From NCBI GenBank assembly GCA_949317995.1, contig OX439046.1, positions 38,228,002-38,292,001 on the forward strand: DNA of 64,000 nucleotides. Reading direction: 5' to 3'. This DNA comes from Acholoe squamosa. Taxonomy: Eukaryota; Annelida; Polychaeta; Phyllodocida; Polynoidae. Positions within the stretch are counted from its first letter, which is position 1. Each line of letters opens with the position of its first letter. The notes under the pieces were generated by a model. That model saw only the letters and a program-made list of their open reading frames with translations. It did no database searches and had not been told where the DNA came from. Positions 35,226 to 46,424 of the stretch are shown here, piece by piece. Made by a program: the position numbers and the translations under genes.

Positions 35226-37344
35226 GTGAGTTGCATATAGAGCCTTTGAGGATAACGGGATGTTTAGAAAATGTGATTCCCTGTAAAGCTAACATAGTTA
35301 GTGATACATGGTTATGAGTACATAACCAAAATTAAAAAATAAATAGGTGAGATGATAATAGAAAATTATCACTGGTCTTTAAACCCCTAAACGTGCTTAA
35401 TGTAATAGCACCTTAACTGTGAGCATATAATAAAAACTGCGTCGTATACATGAGATTTACTGGTAGTGGTAAACATTTCATAAAATTTCCCGACTCCCAA
35501 AGTCACTCTGGTCTGTCCATGATTATCTGTGCATTGAATTGATGAAATATAAAGGAAGTTGAAGCCCAGGGAGTTAGGGCAGGCTTGGTGTGTGGAGATT
35601 GAGCCCAGAGAGTGCCGTCAGTGAGGACTGTATGTGGCGCAGGCAGCAGGTGAAAGTGGTATTAATAGAGAGGTTAAGATTCAGGCACGTTTACCTGTAC
35701 AGGTACGGCAAGGTCTACAAGTACAGGTTCCAGTACAGGTGCAGGTTATGTAGTTAAGATATATAGTCCTTTATGACCCTATCAACACCTTAGGAGGCTG
35801 GTCTCACCTCAGCAAGCTGTAGCAGTGTAGGGTATAAACAACAGGTAATTACACACACATATAATTGACCCATGTGCAATCCATGCTTGTAGTAGGTAGT
35901 TAGATACCTTGTTACCAAATGCCATGCCTATTATGATTCTTTCTTTCTTTATTTTCTTTATATTTCTATTCCCCCTACATGTACGTGTAGAGCACCCTCT
36001 ACAAGTCCAAAACTCCTAGCCTACAAGTTACATACTGCTAGCTTGGAAATCCCCCCACGTGACCTAAGATGTTACCCGAACACGTTGTGGTTGCCGTTCA
36101 TATCTTAACCTCACTAATGCCTCGATCCTCTATACCATCTACACATTACAGTATGGCTGGGTGAACACTTTGACACCGGACGTACTGACCGTGATTATTC
36201 ACCACACCTCAAACTGACTGCATGGGCTATAACTGTTTCACACATACAAAACTGTCCTTTGACATAAATAGATGTTAACCTAGCACAGACATGTAAAGGT
36301 CTGTACTAACTTCAGCATCCCTATTTACCTTCTCATATGGTACACACTAACACAGAATGTAATCATCAACTATTTCACAAGTATGAATCTTTCGCTGGTA
36401 TTCCCATATTTCAATCTATACATTTCCTACAGAAAATTGAGTTTATATCGAAATGTTCGTTGGTATAATAAGTAAGTGGGATGGATCTGTGATTCCATAT
36501 GACACATGTTTCCCAGTTTAGGTGAGGTATTTGGGATACAATACCCATATCATGTAACCTTGTCCTCTTCTCACTTGTCCATGTGTATACAGCACTCACT
36601 TACCTAACTTTCCACCCACTGCTCTCACGCATCTCAACAAGACATGCACACACATTACAGAACCATTCTAAACATTCACCTCTGTGAATACATTGACTGA
36701 GAGAGAAATCAAGGTAAATCAATAGTTAGTATAGCTTTGGTTAGTTAACAACAACACATGTAATTGTGGACCCGAACAACGCATTGCATAATTTAACCCA
36801 GTAACATTTCCCACACAAAGTGTTGGGTCTTATTTTAAAGTTAGGGTTCTAATCTCCATTATTGTCCAATTATGTAAAAGCGAAAAATGTAATCCCTAAG
36901 GATGCAGCCATTTTAGTGCATCGTTTGTTTTTTTGTAAAATTATTTGAAAAAAAAAAAACCAACAAAAACGCGATCCGGCCATTTTCAAAGCATGTGGTC
37001 TATACATTGCTATACACTTATAGTACCATGGACTTAGAGTTTGAGATCACGTTTATAAATATTGAAACCTAAAAATGGAAATGATATGCAATGCAATGCC
37101 CATAGTAATACAGTATTAGAAACGTGTATATCACCATAGTAGAGAGATGAGATAGATGTAGTACAGAGGTAGACCCTGCAGGCAGCCAGGAGGTGTAGTA
37201 CAGGCATATTGTGGTCAGTCGGCCATTGTACGCCCACCTCCACGACATAAGAGGTTGACCCAGTCCCACAGACCCCCCCCCCCCCTGCACATCCCTGCAT
37301 CTATTGTCCCCTGCTTACAATCTAACCTCAGCTCGTATTCTCAG
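35226..37344. other. Intron-like, no supported exon
   Basis: A long pyrimidine tract and AG at 35937-35991 is followed in phase 0 by STLYKSKTPSLQ, which would continue the preceding exon's style, but only a weak GTTACA donor follows, so it is not called. Another acceptor at 36152 opens a 38-codon frame without a donor. Confidence 0.3.
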
Positions 37345-37656
37345 GCGAATCCTTCTCTGACATGGTGGGATACTGGGATAGCTAGCTGGGACTACTTTCA
37401 CCATACCCCCAGCACTGTGGCGTAGGAATAAAAATCTTGTCAGATATAGGTCACACCTAACCCACAATCCCACCGCACCAGTGACGGATTTAGGTCAATC
37501 CGAGCTGGCTACCAGTATGCCCTGCTCATTGACAGGCAGTTCAGGCGGCACCGTACTGAATTCATCCAGCCGGCCAAATTGATCAGGGGGTTCATTCGTA
37601 AACATAGCCCCAGGCACGGCACATGTCCAGGGGCGTGGCATGGGCTGGCCACACGG
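37345..37656 (+). CDS. Candidate exon pair, unidentified protein
   Basis: The stronger part is 37482-37656: an acceptor at CACCGCACCAG, 58 open codons (DGFRSIRAGYQYALLIDRQ, then FIQPAKLIRGFIRKHSP) and an excellent donor, CACACGG/GTAAGTAAC, in phase 0. Upstream, 37345-37421 follows an acceptor (CTCGTATTCTCAG) and is open in phase 0 (SLTWWDTGIASWDYFHH) to a moderate GTAGGA donor; the two would join in phase across a 60-bp intron. The phase agrees with the exon ending at 35225. No family is recognised, and random open frames of this length occur in this window. Confidence 0.3.
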
Positions 37657-38633
37657 GTAAGTAACCAGGCCCTATTCACACAGCCTCCAATATAAGGGCT
37701 TAACTGATCGATTACATCGGATAGGCTTCTCGGGCCCCTAGCCCTATGTGTTTTAGTTCAGAAGATATATACCGTGATACATGAAACAGGGAGTTGAGTA
37801 AGGTGTAAAATTTGAAGCCAGAATTTGTCGTGTTTGATTAGCCAGGGCCAAGGTCTCCACCCTGGCATGTAGAACGGCAGGTGGCACGTATGTCCTTTAG
37901 GCCACCCGGGTTGGACTGTAATAGATCCACAGCCAATAAAGTTCTCTTGGAGGGAAGCCAACCAATGGATGCCAGGATCACTTGATGCTTCATAGACCTA
38001 CCATAGACTAGTGTGGTTTGCAGGGTGGTCTGACTGCCCATGTGCCAGATGGATAGATCTGTTCTCACTACTGATACAGTGCTGAATACTACATTCTATA
38101 TTCTGTAGTCGGCTGACAGGCTATAGCTGTATGCACACACCCTGTAGTACTAGTAAAACCGAGCTCACAAACCGACCAAAATTTGGGATTTGATGCTTAA
38201 TTTGTCTTCTATGTAGAATGTTTGTAGGGGGGATCGTCTTCTGATGTAGGTTTGAATTAAAATATATTACAGTTTCATTAACATTAAATGGTCTTACGGT
38301 TTTACGGCAGTTCGATCCTGTTTAAGGACCATATCTCACAAAGTTTGAATACCTTCAAATTAAAAGTGGACATGCTCATGCCCTTTCCTTGCTGGTACTG
38401 GACACCACTACACCATCGTTAGTCAACCCCTCCTGGCTGCTGTTCCAGATGGCCCTGTCAGTATATAGCCTGCCACCACAACTACAGCTGCAGCAGACTC
38501 CTTAGAAGCCCTACCCAGGCTATTTACCATTATCTGCCTCTCTCCCTGCTGCTATCTAGCTGCTTTGGTGTTGTGTAACCTCACACATAGCTACACCCAG
38601 CCAGGCACACCATATACATAACCTGTAGTATAC
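37657..38633. other. No gene recognised
   Basis: Unique sequence without exon pairs or clear repeats. Confidence 0.4.
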
Positions 38634-38800
38634 CGTAGTACCTCGCGTGATCGCGTATAAGGCGCACCCTGAGCTCAAGGCATAGCTCTTAAGTCGCAGG
38701 TGGGGCTTGATTTTGGCCAATTTAGTTCTGTTCTATAGGAAATATACCCCGCCTGTAAGACACAGCTTATGGGCGAATCAGAATCTGCGCCTTATAGAAT
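38634..38800. mobile_element. Partial mariner-like MITE
   Basis: Starts TACCGTAGTACCTCGCGTG with GCGTATAAGGCGCACC, then TTCTGTTCTATAGG and GCCTTATAGAATCA; the right end is not intact. Same superfamily of ends as 17758-17994 but a different interior. Confidence 0.5.
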
Positions 38801-38891
38801 CATCCTGAACCTCCTTACTACTTGCCCTCGTATTGGTCAGCTGGCGTAGTGCACCGTGCACTTAATATCAATAGGGTTATACAGAAGGTAG

Positions 38892-39128
38892 TACCGTAAT
38901 CTCCCACGTAGAAGACGCGTTGCACGTATAGGACGCACCCCCTTCTTGGGAGAAGCATTTTCGCGTATAAGACGCACCTCTTAGGTACCAATTTTGTAAA
39001 TTCAGTACATTTCTATAGTAAAATTACCCCTCGTATAAGACGCACCCCCAATTTCAGTACATCCTATAAGACCCCTCAGCATTTTGTTTGGCGTAGAGGA
39101 CGCGTCTTATACGCGGGAGATTACGGTA
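38892..39128 (-). mobile_element. 237-bp mariner-like MITE, inverted copy
   Basis: Ends TACCGTAATCTCCCACG and GCGGGAGATTACGGTA with outer TA. Read in reverse it aligns over its full length with 17758-17994, sharing CTCTACGCCAAACAAAATGC and GAGGGGTAATTTTACT, and both are exactly 237 bp. Confidence 0.8.
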
Positions 39129-39195
39129 GTAACAGTACTGATCATGCCTGCAGTGGTAACTCATCGTGGTCAGCTTCACTTCTGGATCTGCCTTA

Positions 39196-39521
39196 GGGAG
39201 TAGTCATTATTTATCAATGGGGGGGGTGGTGGGTTTTCGCGCGGATGCGCGGAATTTTTTTACGCCCCTTTCTCGATGACAGTCAAAATTTTTTGCGCCC
39301 CTCCCACGTCGCAGGCGCGGAGAGTTTTCGCGCCCCTCTTTGATCTATAGTAGTGCACTGGCTTTTTTGCTAAAAAGAGGGTGAATTTTTTAAGGCCCCC
39401 CCCCTCAAGAGGGGTCAAAATCTATTGCGTTCCCCCCTGGGGGGGGTCTGAAAATTTTACGCCCCCCCTCGAACCCCCCCCCCCCCCCCCCCCCCCCCGT
39501 TGATAAACAATGACCACTCCC
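39196..39521. mobile_element. 326-bp Harbinger/Tourist-like G-run MITE with TTA duplication
   Basis: Left end GGGAGTAGTCATTATTTATC, right end GATAAACAATGACCACTCCC, with TTA at 39193-39195 and 39522-39524. Near the right end a C run of about 25 bases has expanded beyond the other copies. Confidence 0.85.
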
Positions 39522-39876
39522 TTAGTTTTTAGTTTCACCACAAGCTTGACAAGGTCCATGAACATCAGCACGGTGTCTGTGATCCTCAACTCTGTAGCTG
39601 TATATATGTACAATTCTCCCTTTTCCCGAAAATAAGCGTATATGTATCGGATGAACCAATCGTAAAGATGGACTAAAAGGGCTTTCGTGTGGTTTTCTGA
39701 ATTCTCAACTCAACATATTTAAATAGTTAGGGCATATTTCCTATTGAGAGGTGATCAATTCTGATCACTCAGTGCCCCCTCCGTCCTACACCTAAACCTC
39801 TCGTCATACACCCCAAACTGCCACCTGGTGGGCTGTACGTGATGTAGGTCTCCTCAGCTTGTTGCCATGACTACAG

Positions 39877-40109
39877 TATCCTGGGGTTGTTGCTGGTAGC
39901 CGGCAGGTATCAGTAGCATTGGGGTTGCTGTCGGATGGGCACCAGGATCGGCTGGCAGAGCGGGGGCCAAGGTAAGCCGTGTGTAGTAGTGTAGTTTGCT
40001 GTTCCCCAGCATCAATCGGTGCGAGAGAGTGTTCTGCCTAAGCATACAGGCGGGGAACCAGCCAAGTAGTGTAGGGGGTGTACAGGGCTGTTACAGGGGC
40101 CGGTGGCAG
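39877..40109 (+). CDS. Two candidate cysteine-containing exons
   Basis: 39877-39971: acceptor (CCATGACTACAG), open phase 0 (YPGVVAGSRQVSVALGLLSD, then DRLAERGP), strong donor GGCCAAG/GTAAGCC. 40010-40109: excellent acceptor (TTTGCTGTTCCCCAG), open frame INRCERVFCLSIQAGNQPSS then QGCYRGRWQ, donor GGTGGCAG/GTAAATAA. Phases agree if joined, but the intervening intron would be only 38 bp, shorter than most animals splice, so one of the two may be false or they may be alternatives. No family recognised. Confidence 0.3.
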
Positions 40110-40894
40110 GTAAATAACTCCAACCCCTCCATGGTGGCTTTGGATACCAGCCATGTTGACTTGACATTCCACTCTCTTTCTCCACATTTGAATCTATGAC
40201 ATGTGCCCTTCTTGTGAATGTGTAGTTCTTCGTAGACTTGTTTCCCGGACTTGTTTGTTTGTTTCCATGAGTGAAGCATCGCACTGTATGGTGTGGAAAT
40301 CTGCGTTGGTATTTTGACGTGAAGGAGCTGAATGGTTCCCACCAGAAACACTCTACTTTACATTGGTTAGCTTCAGGGAGCAAAAGGAGCAACCAATCTA
40401 TGTTGGCATGAGAAGCATTTTCTTAAGTAGGGGAGAGGGGGGCACATTGAGTCACTTTCACGCTTTTATTTTTTCCTGACCTTATGGAAGACAGGTTTGT
40501 TTGTTATATACAATGAGCTATTAGTGTACATTTTTTGCCATACTTTTGGGTCTTAAGATATTAGCAATATGCTGTATTTGAAGTTTTTATGATTTTTCAA
40601 AGAATAAAGCACAATACACGGTGTTGATTAAAAACGGGAGCAGGCGGCTCAACGTTCCCAGCGGCTCAACGTGCCCCCCTCTCCCCTACCCCTGGAATTT
40701 TTGCCTCATCATTATGCCAACATAATTTACATAGAAACGCTTTCCACTTGCTTGGAATATAAATTCATTTTGTGTACAATAATCGTTCAAGCCACTGGTT
40801 GTGAGGAATGTCTTGGTTAAGCCACTGGGGTTTAGGGAAAAGTCGCCATCGAAACAAAATATACCAACTCACAAGTTTACAAGGCAAGCCACTG
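40110..40894. other. No gene recognised
   Basis: Unique sequence; the 126-codon minus frame over 40012-40392 is in competition with the + candidate exon and lacks splice support. Confidence 0.35.
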
Positions 40895-41074
40895 CAGTGA
40901 GTGAGTGAGTGAGTGAGTGAGTAATAGATGTTAAACGCCATTTCGACAGCTAACGTCATATTCATGGCGAGAACTACATCACACAATTTCACTGAGCATA
41001 TGTGCACCACATACAGCTGAGGGGATAGGAAAGAGGAGATATAGACAATTCTGAGTGGGCTAGGGAAGCCTGGT
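40895..41074 (-). mobile_element. SINE-like copy B
   Basis: On the minus strand it starts ACCAGGCTTCCCTAGCCCAC and ends GGCGTTTAACATCTATTAC then (TCAC)n. AGCCACTG flanks both ends (40887-40894 and 41075-41082), a target duplication of retroposition. No internal frame is meaningful. Confidence 0.8.
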
Positions 41075-41082
41075 AGCCACTG

Positions 41083-41473
41083 GAAGAGTATTTAGTCATT
41101 GGTGAAGCGTATTCAGATACTGCAAAATGATATGCAGAGTAGCTACCTGTATTTCAAATTTCCAGACTGTCATGCATACATGCCAAAGTGAGCACTAAAA
41201 AAGTGAGTAGATGAAGCCAATGGAGAAGCCACATTCTACAAAGCTAGAATAAAGTCATTGCTGGAGCAAATATACCGTCAGCTCCCGTATATAAGTTCAC
41301 AGTCACTGTAGCTTTTAGAATGCAGCTAAGAATGTTCCAAAAACGTAAGGGTATAATGTACATGGGTATCCAGCATTATTACATGACTTCGGTGATTTTG
41401 GGTGCTTTTCCTGGATATTCCCATGCATATATCTGTCAATATTGCATGGCATGATGCATGCATCATGACTTTT
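41083..41473. other. No gene recognised
   Basis: Unique sequence; a scrap resembling the TACCGT...CTCCCGTATATAAG MITE end at about 41274-41300. Confidence 0.4.
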
Positions 41474-41515
41474 GTAAGGTGTGCGGTTATCCAAGGATAA
41501 CAGGCACACCTTACA
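41474..41515. repeat. Hairpin, about 19-bp arms
   Basis: GTAAGGTGTGCGGTTATCC at left pairs with GGATAACAGGCACACCTTAC at right with one or two mismatches and a 2-base loop. Confidence 0.7.
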
Positions 41516-41554
41516 TGTCATATGTAACATGTTAAAACATACAAAATTTTCATT

Positions 41555-41629
41555 GCCAGGGTAGGGGTCGAACCTGCAGTCTCCTGATCCCAAATCCAAC
41601 TCCCTATGTATTGCGCCACAGGGACTGAC
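41555..41629 (-). repeat. tRNA-derived sequence (SINE head-like)
   Basis: On the minus strand GTCCCTGTGGCGCAATAC resembles a tRNA 5' end with an A-box, and GCAGGTTCGACCCCTACC a T-arm with a B-box (GGTTCGACCCC), at tRNA-like spacing. Stems do not pair well enough for a functional tRNA, so a SINE head or pseudogene is likelier. Confidence 0.45.
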
Positions 41630-41777
41630 GAGAATTGGTTGGCTAGAACCAGGTCTCTATGATATAAAGCCACCCAGCAGTAGTGTAGTGTGAACGCTTC
41701 CAGCACCTTGACCCATAACCAGGCCAGTCGCGCACAGTACCAAACCAACGGCTGCTGGGCGCCGAGGTGTGTGTACC

Positions 41778-41945
41778 GATGGTCTAGTGGTTAGAATGCC
41801 ACCAGAATCTGTCCGCGTTCTCACCAACCCCTCCCCAGCACTACTGCTGCTGCTCCCATAACCGCGACGACTGCGGGACGCGTTCGGACAAACCAATAGT
41901 GTGTGTGTGTACACACACTATGGCAGGCTTCGAGTCCCGGGGGAT
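41778..41945 (+). repeat. tRNA-like halves split by about 110 bp
   Basis: GATGGTCTAGTGGTTAGAATG looks like a tRNA D-arm with A-box (quoted in full it is one base over a tRNA D-arm core: TGGTCTAGTGGTTAGAAT), and AGGCTTCGAGTCCCGG looks like a T-arm with B-box. They are separated by about 120 bp including a (GT)n/(AC)n palindrome. This may be a disrupted tRNA-derived repeat. Weak. Confidence 0.3.
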
Positions 41946-42000
41946 TTTTGTTTTCAAATTTCATGTTTATTGATTTTCTATTGATTATCGTGTAATAAAA

Positions 42001-42133
42001 TAAGTAGTTAATGGATATGTCATGACTTGTGACTGATATCCAACTATAACATGCAACTCTGGAGCTTCGCCCCCTTGTTGCATGTTGCTGTTGGATATCA
42101 GTCATGCATCATGACATATCCATTAATTACTTG
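42001..42133. repeat. Large imperfect inverted repeat (fold-back)
   Basis: Arms: TTAATGGATATGTCATGA, TGACTGATATCCAAC and AACATGCAAC at left, matched by the complement at right with small gaps; the centre is GGAGCTTCGCCCCC. Arms of about 55 bp would form a long hairpin, fitting a fold-back MITE. Confidence 0.7.
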
Positions 42134-42169
42134 TTCAATACAGACCAGTGCCAACCAGTGCGTGCTAAC

Positions 42170-42262
42170 CATGCCAAAGTCAAACCTTAGGTGCGGCTTA
42201 TAGGATTGTCCTTGACTCAGGGTGCAGCTTATACGAGGGTGTGCCCTATACATATTTGGTTA
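42170..42262. mobile_element. Fragment of a CTTATACGAGG-type MITE
   Basis: GTGCGGCTTATAGGATTG and GTGCAGCTTATACGAGG resemble the mariner-like MITE arms, without an intact outer end. Confidence 0.4.
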
Positions 42263-42339
42263 TATTATAACAAAACATTGCCATGCAGGCCTGGACTGAT
42301 CTCTATTTGTGGAAGATCATGGTCAGGACGTAGACTTAA

Positions 42340-43908
42340 GTATTATCTGAATGAGCAACATCATACTGACCTGTTGTATCACTGTGTCAGCTGAGATTAG
42401 TTAATGTCATACCAACCTGTTGTATCACTGTGTCAGCTTAGATTAGTTAACGTCATACCGACCTGTTATATCACTGTGTCAGCTGAGATTAGTTAACGTC
42501 ATACCAACCTGTTGTATCACTGTGTCAGCTGAGATTAGTTAACGTCATACTGACCTATTATATCACTGTGTCAGCTGAGATTAGTTAACGTCATACCGGC
42601 CTGTTGTATCACTGTGTCAGCTGAGATTAGTTCATGTCATACCGACCTGTTATATCACTGTGTCAACTGAGATTAGTTAACGTCATACTGGCCTGTTGTA
42701 TCACTGTGTCAGCTGAGATTAGTCAATGTCATACCGACCTGTTCTATCACTGTGTCAACTGAGATTAGTTAACGTCATACCGACCTGTTATATCACTGTG
42801 TCAACTGAGATTAGTTAACGTCATACCGACCTGTTATATCACTGTGTCAACTGAGATTAGTTAACGTCATACCGACCTGTTACATCGCTGTGTCAGCTGA
42901 GATTAGTTAACGTCATACCGACCTGTTATATCACTGTGTCAACTGAGATTAGTTAACGTCATACCGACCTGTTATATCGCTGTGTCAACTGAGATTAGTT
43001 AACGTCATACCTACCTGTTATATCACTGTGTCAACTGAGATTAGTTAACATCATACCGACCTGTTATATCACTGTGTCAACTGAGATTAGTTAACGTCAT
43101 ACCGACCTGTTATATCACTGTGTCAGCTGAGATTAGTTCATGTCATACCGACCTGTTATATCACTGTGTCAACTGAGATTAGTTAACGTCATACCGGCCT
43201 GTTGTATCACTGTGTCAGCTGAGATTAGTCAATGTCATACCGACCTGTTCTATCACTGTGTCAACTGAGATTAGTTAACGTCATACCGGCCTGTTGTATC
43301 ACTGTGTCAGCTGAGATTAGTCAATGTCATACCCACCTGTTCTATCACTGTGTCAACTGAGATTAGTTAACGTCATACCGACCTGTTATATCACTGTGTC
43401 AACTGAGATTAGTTAACGTCATACCGACCTGTTATATCACTGTGTCAACTGAGATTAGTTAACGTCATACCGACCTGTTACATCGCTGTGTCAGCTGAGA
43501 TTAGTTAACGTCATACCGACCTGTTATATCACTGTGTCAACTGAGATTAGTTAACGTCATACCGACCTGTTATATCGCTGTGTCAACTGAGATTAGTTAA
43601 CGTCATACCTACCTGTTATATCACTGTGTCAACTGAGATTAGTTAACGTCATACCGACCTGTTATATCACTGTGTCAACTGAGATTAGTTAATGTCATAC
43701 CGACCTGTTATATCACTGTGTCAACTGAGATTAGTTAACGTCATACCGACCTGTTACATCGCTGTGTCAGCTGAGATTAGTTAACGTCATACCGACCTGT
43801 TATATCACTGTGTCAGCTGAGATTAGTTAACGTCATACCGACCTGTTATATCACTGTGTCAACTGAGATTAGTTAACGTCATACCGACCTGTTATATCAC
43901 TGTGCCAG
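42340..43908 (+). repeat. 46-bp satellite, about 34 units
   Basis: Units of 46 bp built from ATCACTGTGTCAACTGAGAT, TAGTTAACGTCATACCGACC and TGTTAT, each with a GTTAAC site. A marked variant (TACATCGCTGTGTCAGC) occurs at 42881, 43479 and 43755: spacings of 598 bp (13 units) and 276 bp (6 units), and surrounding variants agree, so blocks of units were duplicated. Confidence 0.9.
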
Positions 43909-43926
43909 CAGTGATATAACAGGTCG
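43885..43926. repeat. Hairpin at the end of the 46-bp satellite
   Basis: The last unit's CGACCTGTTATATCACTG is followed after a 6-base loop by its exact complement, an 18-bp perfect stem (longer with a one-base bulge). The array stops there. Confidence 0.85.
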
Positions 43927-43929
43927 GGT

Positions 43930-44245
43930 TCATTACAAAGGCCGGGATAAATATAGACCCAGGGGCTGTATGTCTAGAGTTCTTAACCCAGAGCTGCGGG
44001 GAATGTGATCAAGATGTCCTATTTTATCAACTTAATAGAGTGTGGAGAGTTTATAGACTGTAAGCGGGACTGGAGTGGTTCTTGGCAACACTCCAGTCCC
44101 GTGGTATGTCTTATCAGTTGGGTTTACCTCAACCAGCGAAATTCAAAATGGTGGACACACAGGACGTCCATACTAAGCCCTATACATGCACATGCATTAA
44201 CCTTCTTAACAGGTCACTGACCCAATATCTGTGAGGAATGGGGTG
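43930..44245. other. No gene recognised
   Basis: Unique sequence; nothing supported. Confidence 0.4.
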
Positions 44246-44587
44246 CAGGGCTCGACAAATCCCTGTGCCCAATGCCGGTGACTCAAAAATGATTCTCTGG
44301 GCACAAAACAAAGTTCAAGTTGTGCCCAATAGGCACACCTGTCAAAAGACTACAACCCTTTGTTTATTGACTTGGAGGCATATGCTTATTCCACTATTCT
44401 TCTACACTGCAGAAGTTATCTGTGTGTATTTTTATTGTCTTGAGACTACTGTCCCATTTATCAAAATGCGTAATTTTGAGTAGAGAAAGCAAAGGTGTCG
44501 GGCAGAGAGCTTGCCTTCTGGGCACAACTTTTTTTTGCCCTTGTGCCCAATGGGCACACATTCTCCAAACTGATTTGTCGAGCCCTG
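44246..44587. mobile_element. 342-bp hAT-like MITE (CAGGGCTCGACAAATC ends)
   Basis: Perfect inverted ends CAGGGCTCGACAAATC and GATTTGTCGAGCCCTG. Inner arms carry GTGCCCAATGGGCACA-like palindromes on both sides. CAGGG starts are typical of hAT elements, but no 8-bp target duplication is visible here. A second copy lies at 50877-51249. Confidence 0.75.
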
Positions 44588-44832
44588 GGATTATTAGGAC
44601 CCTTCAGTACTCATCATGTGTGTAATGTTTACCCTGGTCCTCTTGGAACCGATTGAAAAACTACAACAAAAACGAACAAAAACAATGATGCAATGAATTA
44701 ATTAAAACACTGTATGAATATGATCGATACATACAGCATGATTTAAATCCCTATAATTTATAACTGCATTATAATCAATGTTCATTGTAACAAAGGTGAC
44801 ACACATACACACGCCTCCGTCCCTCCCCCATG

Positions 44833-45003
44833 AGAACGAACCCAGACACCAGCTCAACATGTCAGATAAATATATATAGTATCAGTATAAAACGAACCCA
44901 GACACCATCTTAACACGTCAGGCAAATATATATCGTATCAGTGTAAAACGAACCCAGACACCAGCTCAACACGTAAGGCAAATATATATAGTATCAGTGT
45001 AAA
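44833..45003 (+). repeat. Three 56-bp tandem units
   Basis: AACGAACCCAGACACC starts at 44835, 44891 and 44947; each unit ends AAATATATATAGTATCAGTG or close. Confidence 0.85.
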
Positions 45004-45394
45004 AAAATGTTTCCATGGTTACTCCTCCTGAGGTGAAGGGGTTGTAGATGTGGGAAGTGGGAATCAGGTAGTTGAAGCACCCTGGAGGAGGGAGATCAGG
45101 GTGGGTTTGGGGTCTCAGTGAAGGAAATCCCGCAGAAAACCGGAAGTCATATACGATTGTGGTCAGAAGTGAATACTGCAGGCACACTGAATGGTCAATA
45201 ACCATGTTGAAAATAATGCCAATAAATATAAAACCACTACACATGTTGTTGAACATTTGCTGCTTTGGATAAAATACCAGGAGGGCATTTCTCAAAGTGC
45301 TTACCCATTTTTTCAAAGGTTAGATTGGAAATAGTGAATCTACATTTTATTCAGTGCAGATTTAGGCAGAATCAGGGTGTTTTTACGCGATAGT

Positions 45395-45560
45395 CCAGTG
45401 CTCAAAATTTTCGTGGTCAATTCATATTTTAAGTCAGCCTATATTATGAAGGAAAGATGTATCTATTAATTCTGGGGTGATTTTTAGAAAATGAACATGT
45501 TCCAATGGGTGCTATCGCGTTTCGCGCTACATTAAATTATAGTGCGGAACCTATTCCTTC
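45395..45560 (+). repeat. Dispersed repeat, copy 1
   Basis: Shares TTTAAGTCAG, GGAAAGATGTATCTATTA, TTTTTAGAAAATGAA and CCAATGG in order with 51418-51575. Diverged copies in the same orientation. Class unknown. Confidence 0.65.
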
Positions 45561-45629
45561 TGTGAGACCTTGGGGGGAAGGGTTGCTGTAGGTCCCTGAC
45601 CTGTACTATCTATAGCATTTCTAACTCAG

Positions 45630-45842
45630 ACCAGCTCCCAGCAGGCAGCAAAATAACAGGATTCATGACCGATAAAGATCAAATAAATCTCACATCAGGT
45701 TAGGGTGTGTGTACATGGAGGTGGTGTTGATGTAGATGATAAAGCACAGGGAGCATGCAGCAGGATGGGGAGGAAGAAGTGGACCATCAGGGGGAAACAG
45801 GCACGCAGTAAGAGGGCAGCTCAGTACTTGGTAGGAAATAAG
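45630..45842 (+). CDS. Weak candidate exon region
   Basis: An acceptor (TAGCATTTCTAACTCAG) at 45629 opens QLPAGSKITGFMTDKDQINL in phase 1 to a CAG/GTTAGG donor; alternatively CACATCAG at 45697 acts as acceptor and a basic frame (SRMGRKKWTIRGKQARSKR) runs to AAATAAG/GTAATG at 45842. The two readings exclude each other. No family recognised. Confidence 0.15.
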
Positions 45843-45919
45843 GTAATGAAATATTTAAATACCGGTAGTGGAAATACCACGGAGACGATTAAACTTGAAT
45901 GGTATTCATTCCACATACA

Positions 45920-46205
45920 TCTCCCGCGTATAAGGCACACCCCGCCTATAAGGCGCACCTAGAGTTTAGAGATTTGACCAAAAAAAATAAAAATTCATAA
46001 CTTTTGTTCTACTGAATGGATTTTGAAAATTCAAAAACTTATGTGTTGCATGGACCCCCCCCCAGACCCCCCTGGACCCCATATTCAGCTGATGAGGTTA
46101 TATGGGAGTGTAAGATATCAAAATGAAGGTCTTGATCCCCCCCTTGCTGATCCAGGAAACACTAAAACCTCTTGTATAAGACGCGCCTTATACGCGGGAG
46201 ATTAC

Positions 46206-46208
<3 letters not shown>
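45920..46208. mobile_element. Mariner-like MITE with trimmed left end
   Basis: Left arm CTCCCGCGTATAAGGCAC, right arm CTTATACGCGGGAGATTACG then GTA. The inside matches 24325-24621. The right TA runs straight into a (TA)n microsatellite. Confidence 0.75.

Positions 46209-46281
<73 letters not shown>
46207..46281. repeat. (TA)n microsatellite
   Basis: About 37 TA units beginning at the target TA of the MITE to its left. Confidence 0.95.
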
Positions 46282-46285
<4 letters not shown>

Positions 46286-46424
46286 TCTAATATGATAGCA
46301 GTTATACAGTACTTTATGTGTACCAAGAATCAATGGCAACACCGCATATACTTGGAGAAACCCCCTACCTGTTATTTGAGGGGACTGATATAGTAGGAGG
46401 TCCTGCGTGAGCCTGTGAAATCCT

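Noticed and set aside
36120-36300. Exon after the acceptor at 36152
   Set aside because: Open in two frames but no usable donor before the stops.
42340-43908. CRISPR-like regular array
   Set aside because: Pure 46-bp tandem satellite without spacers.
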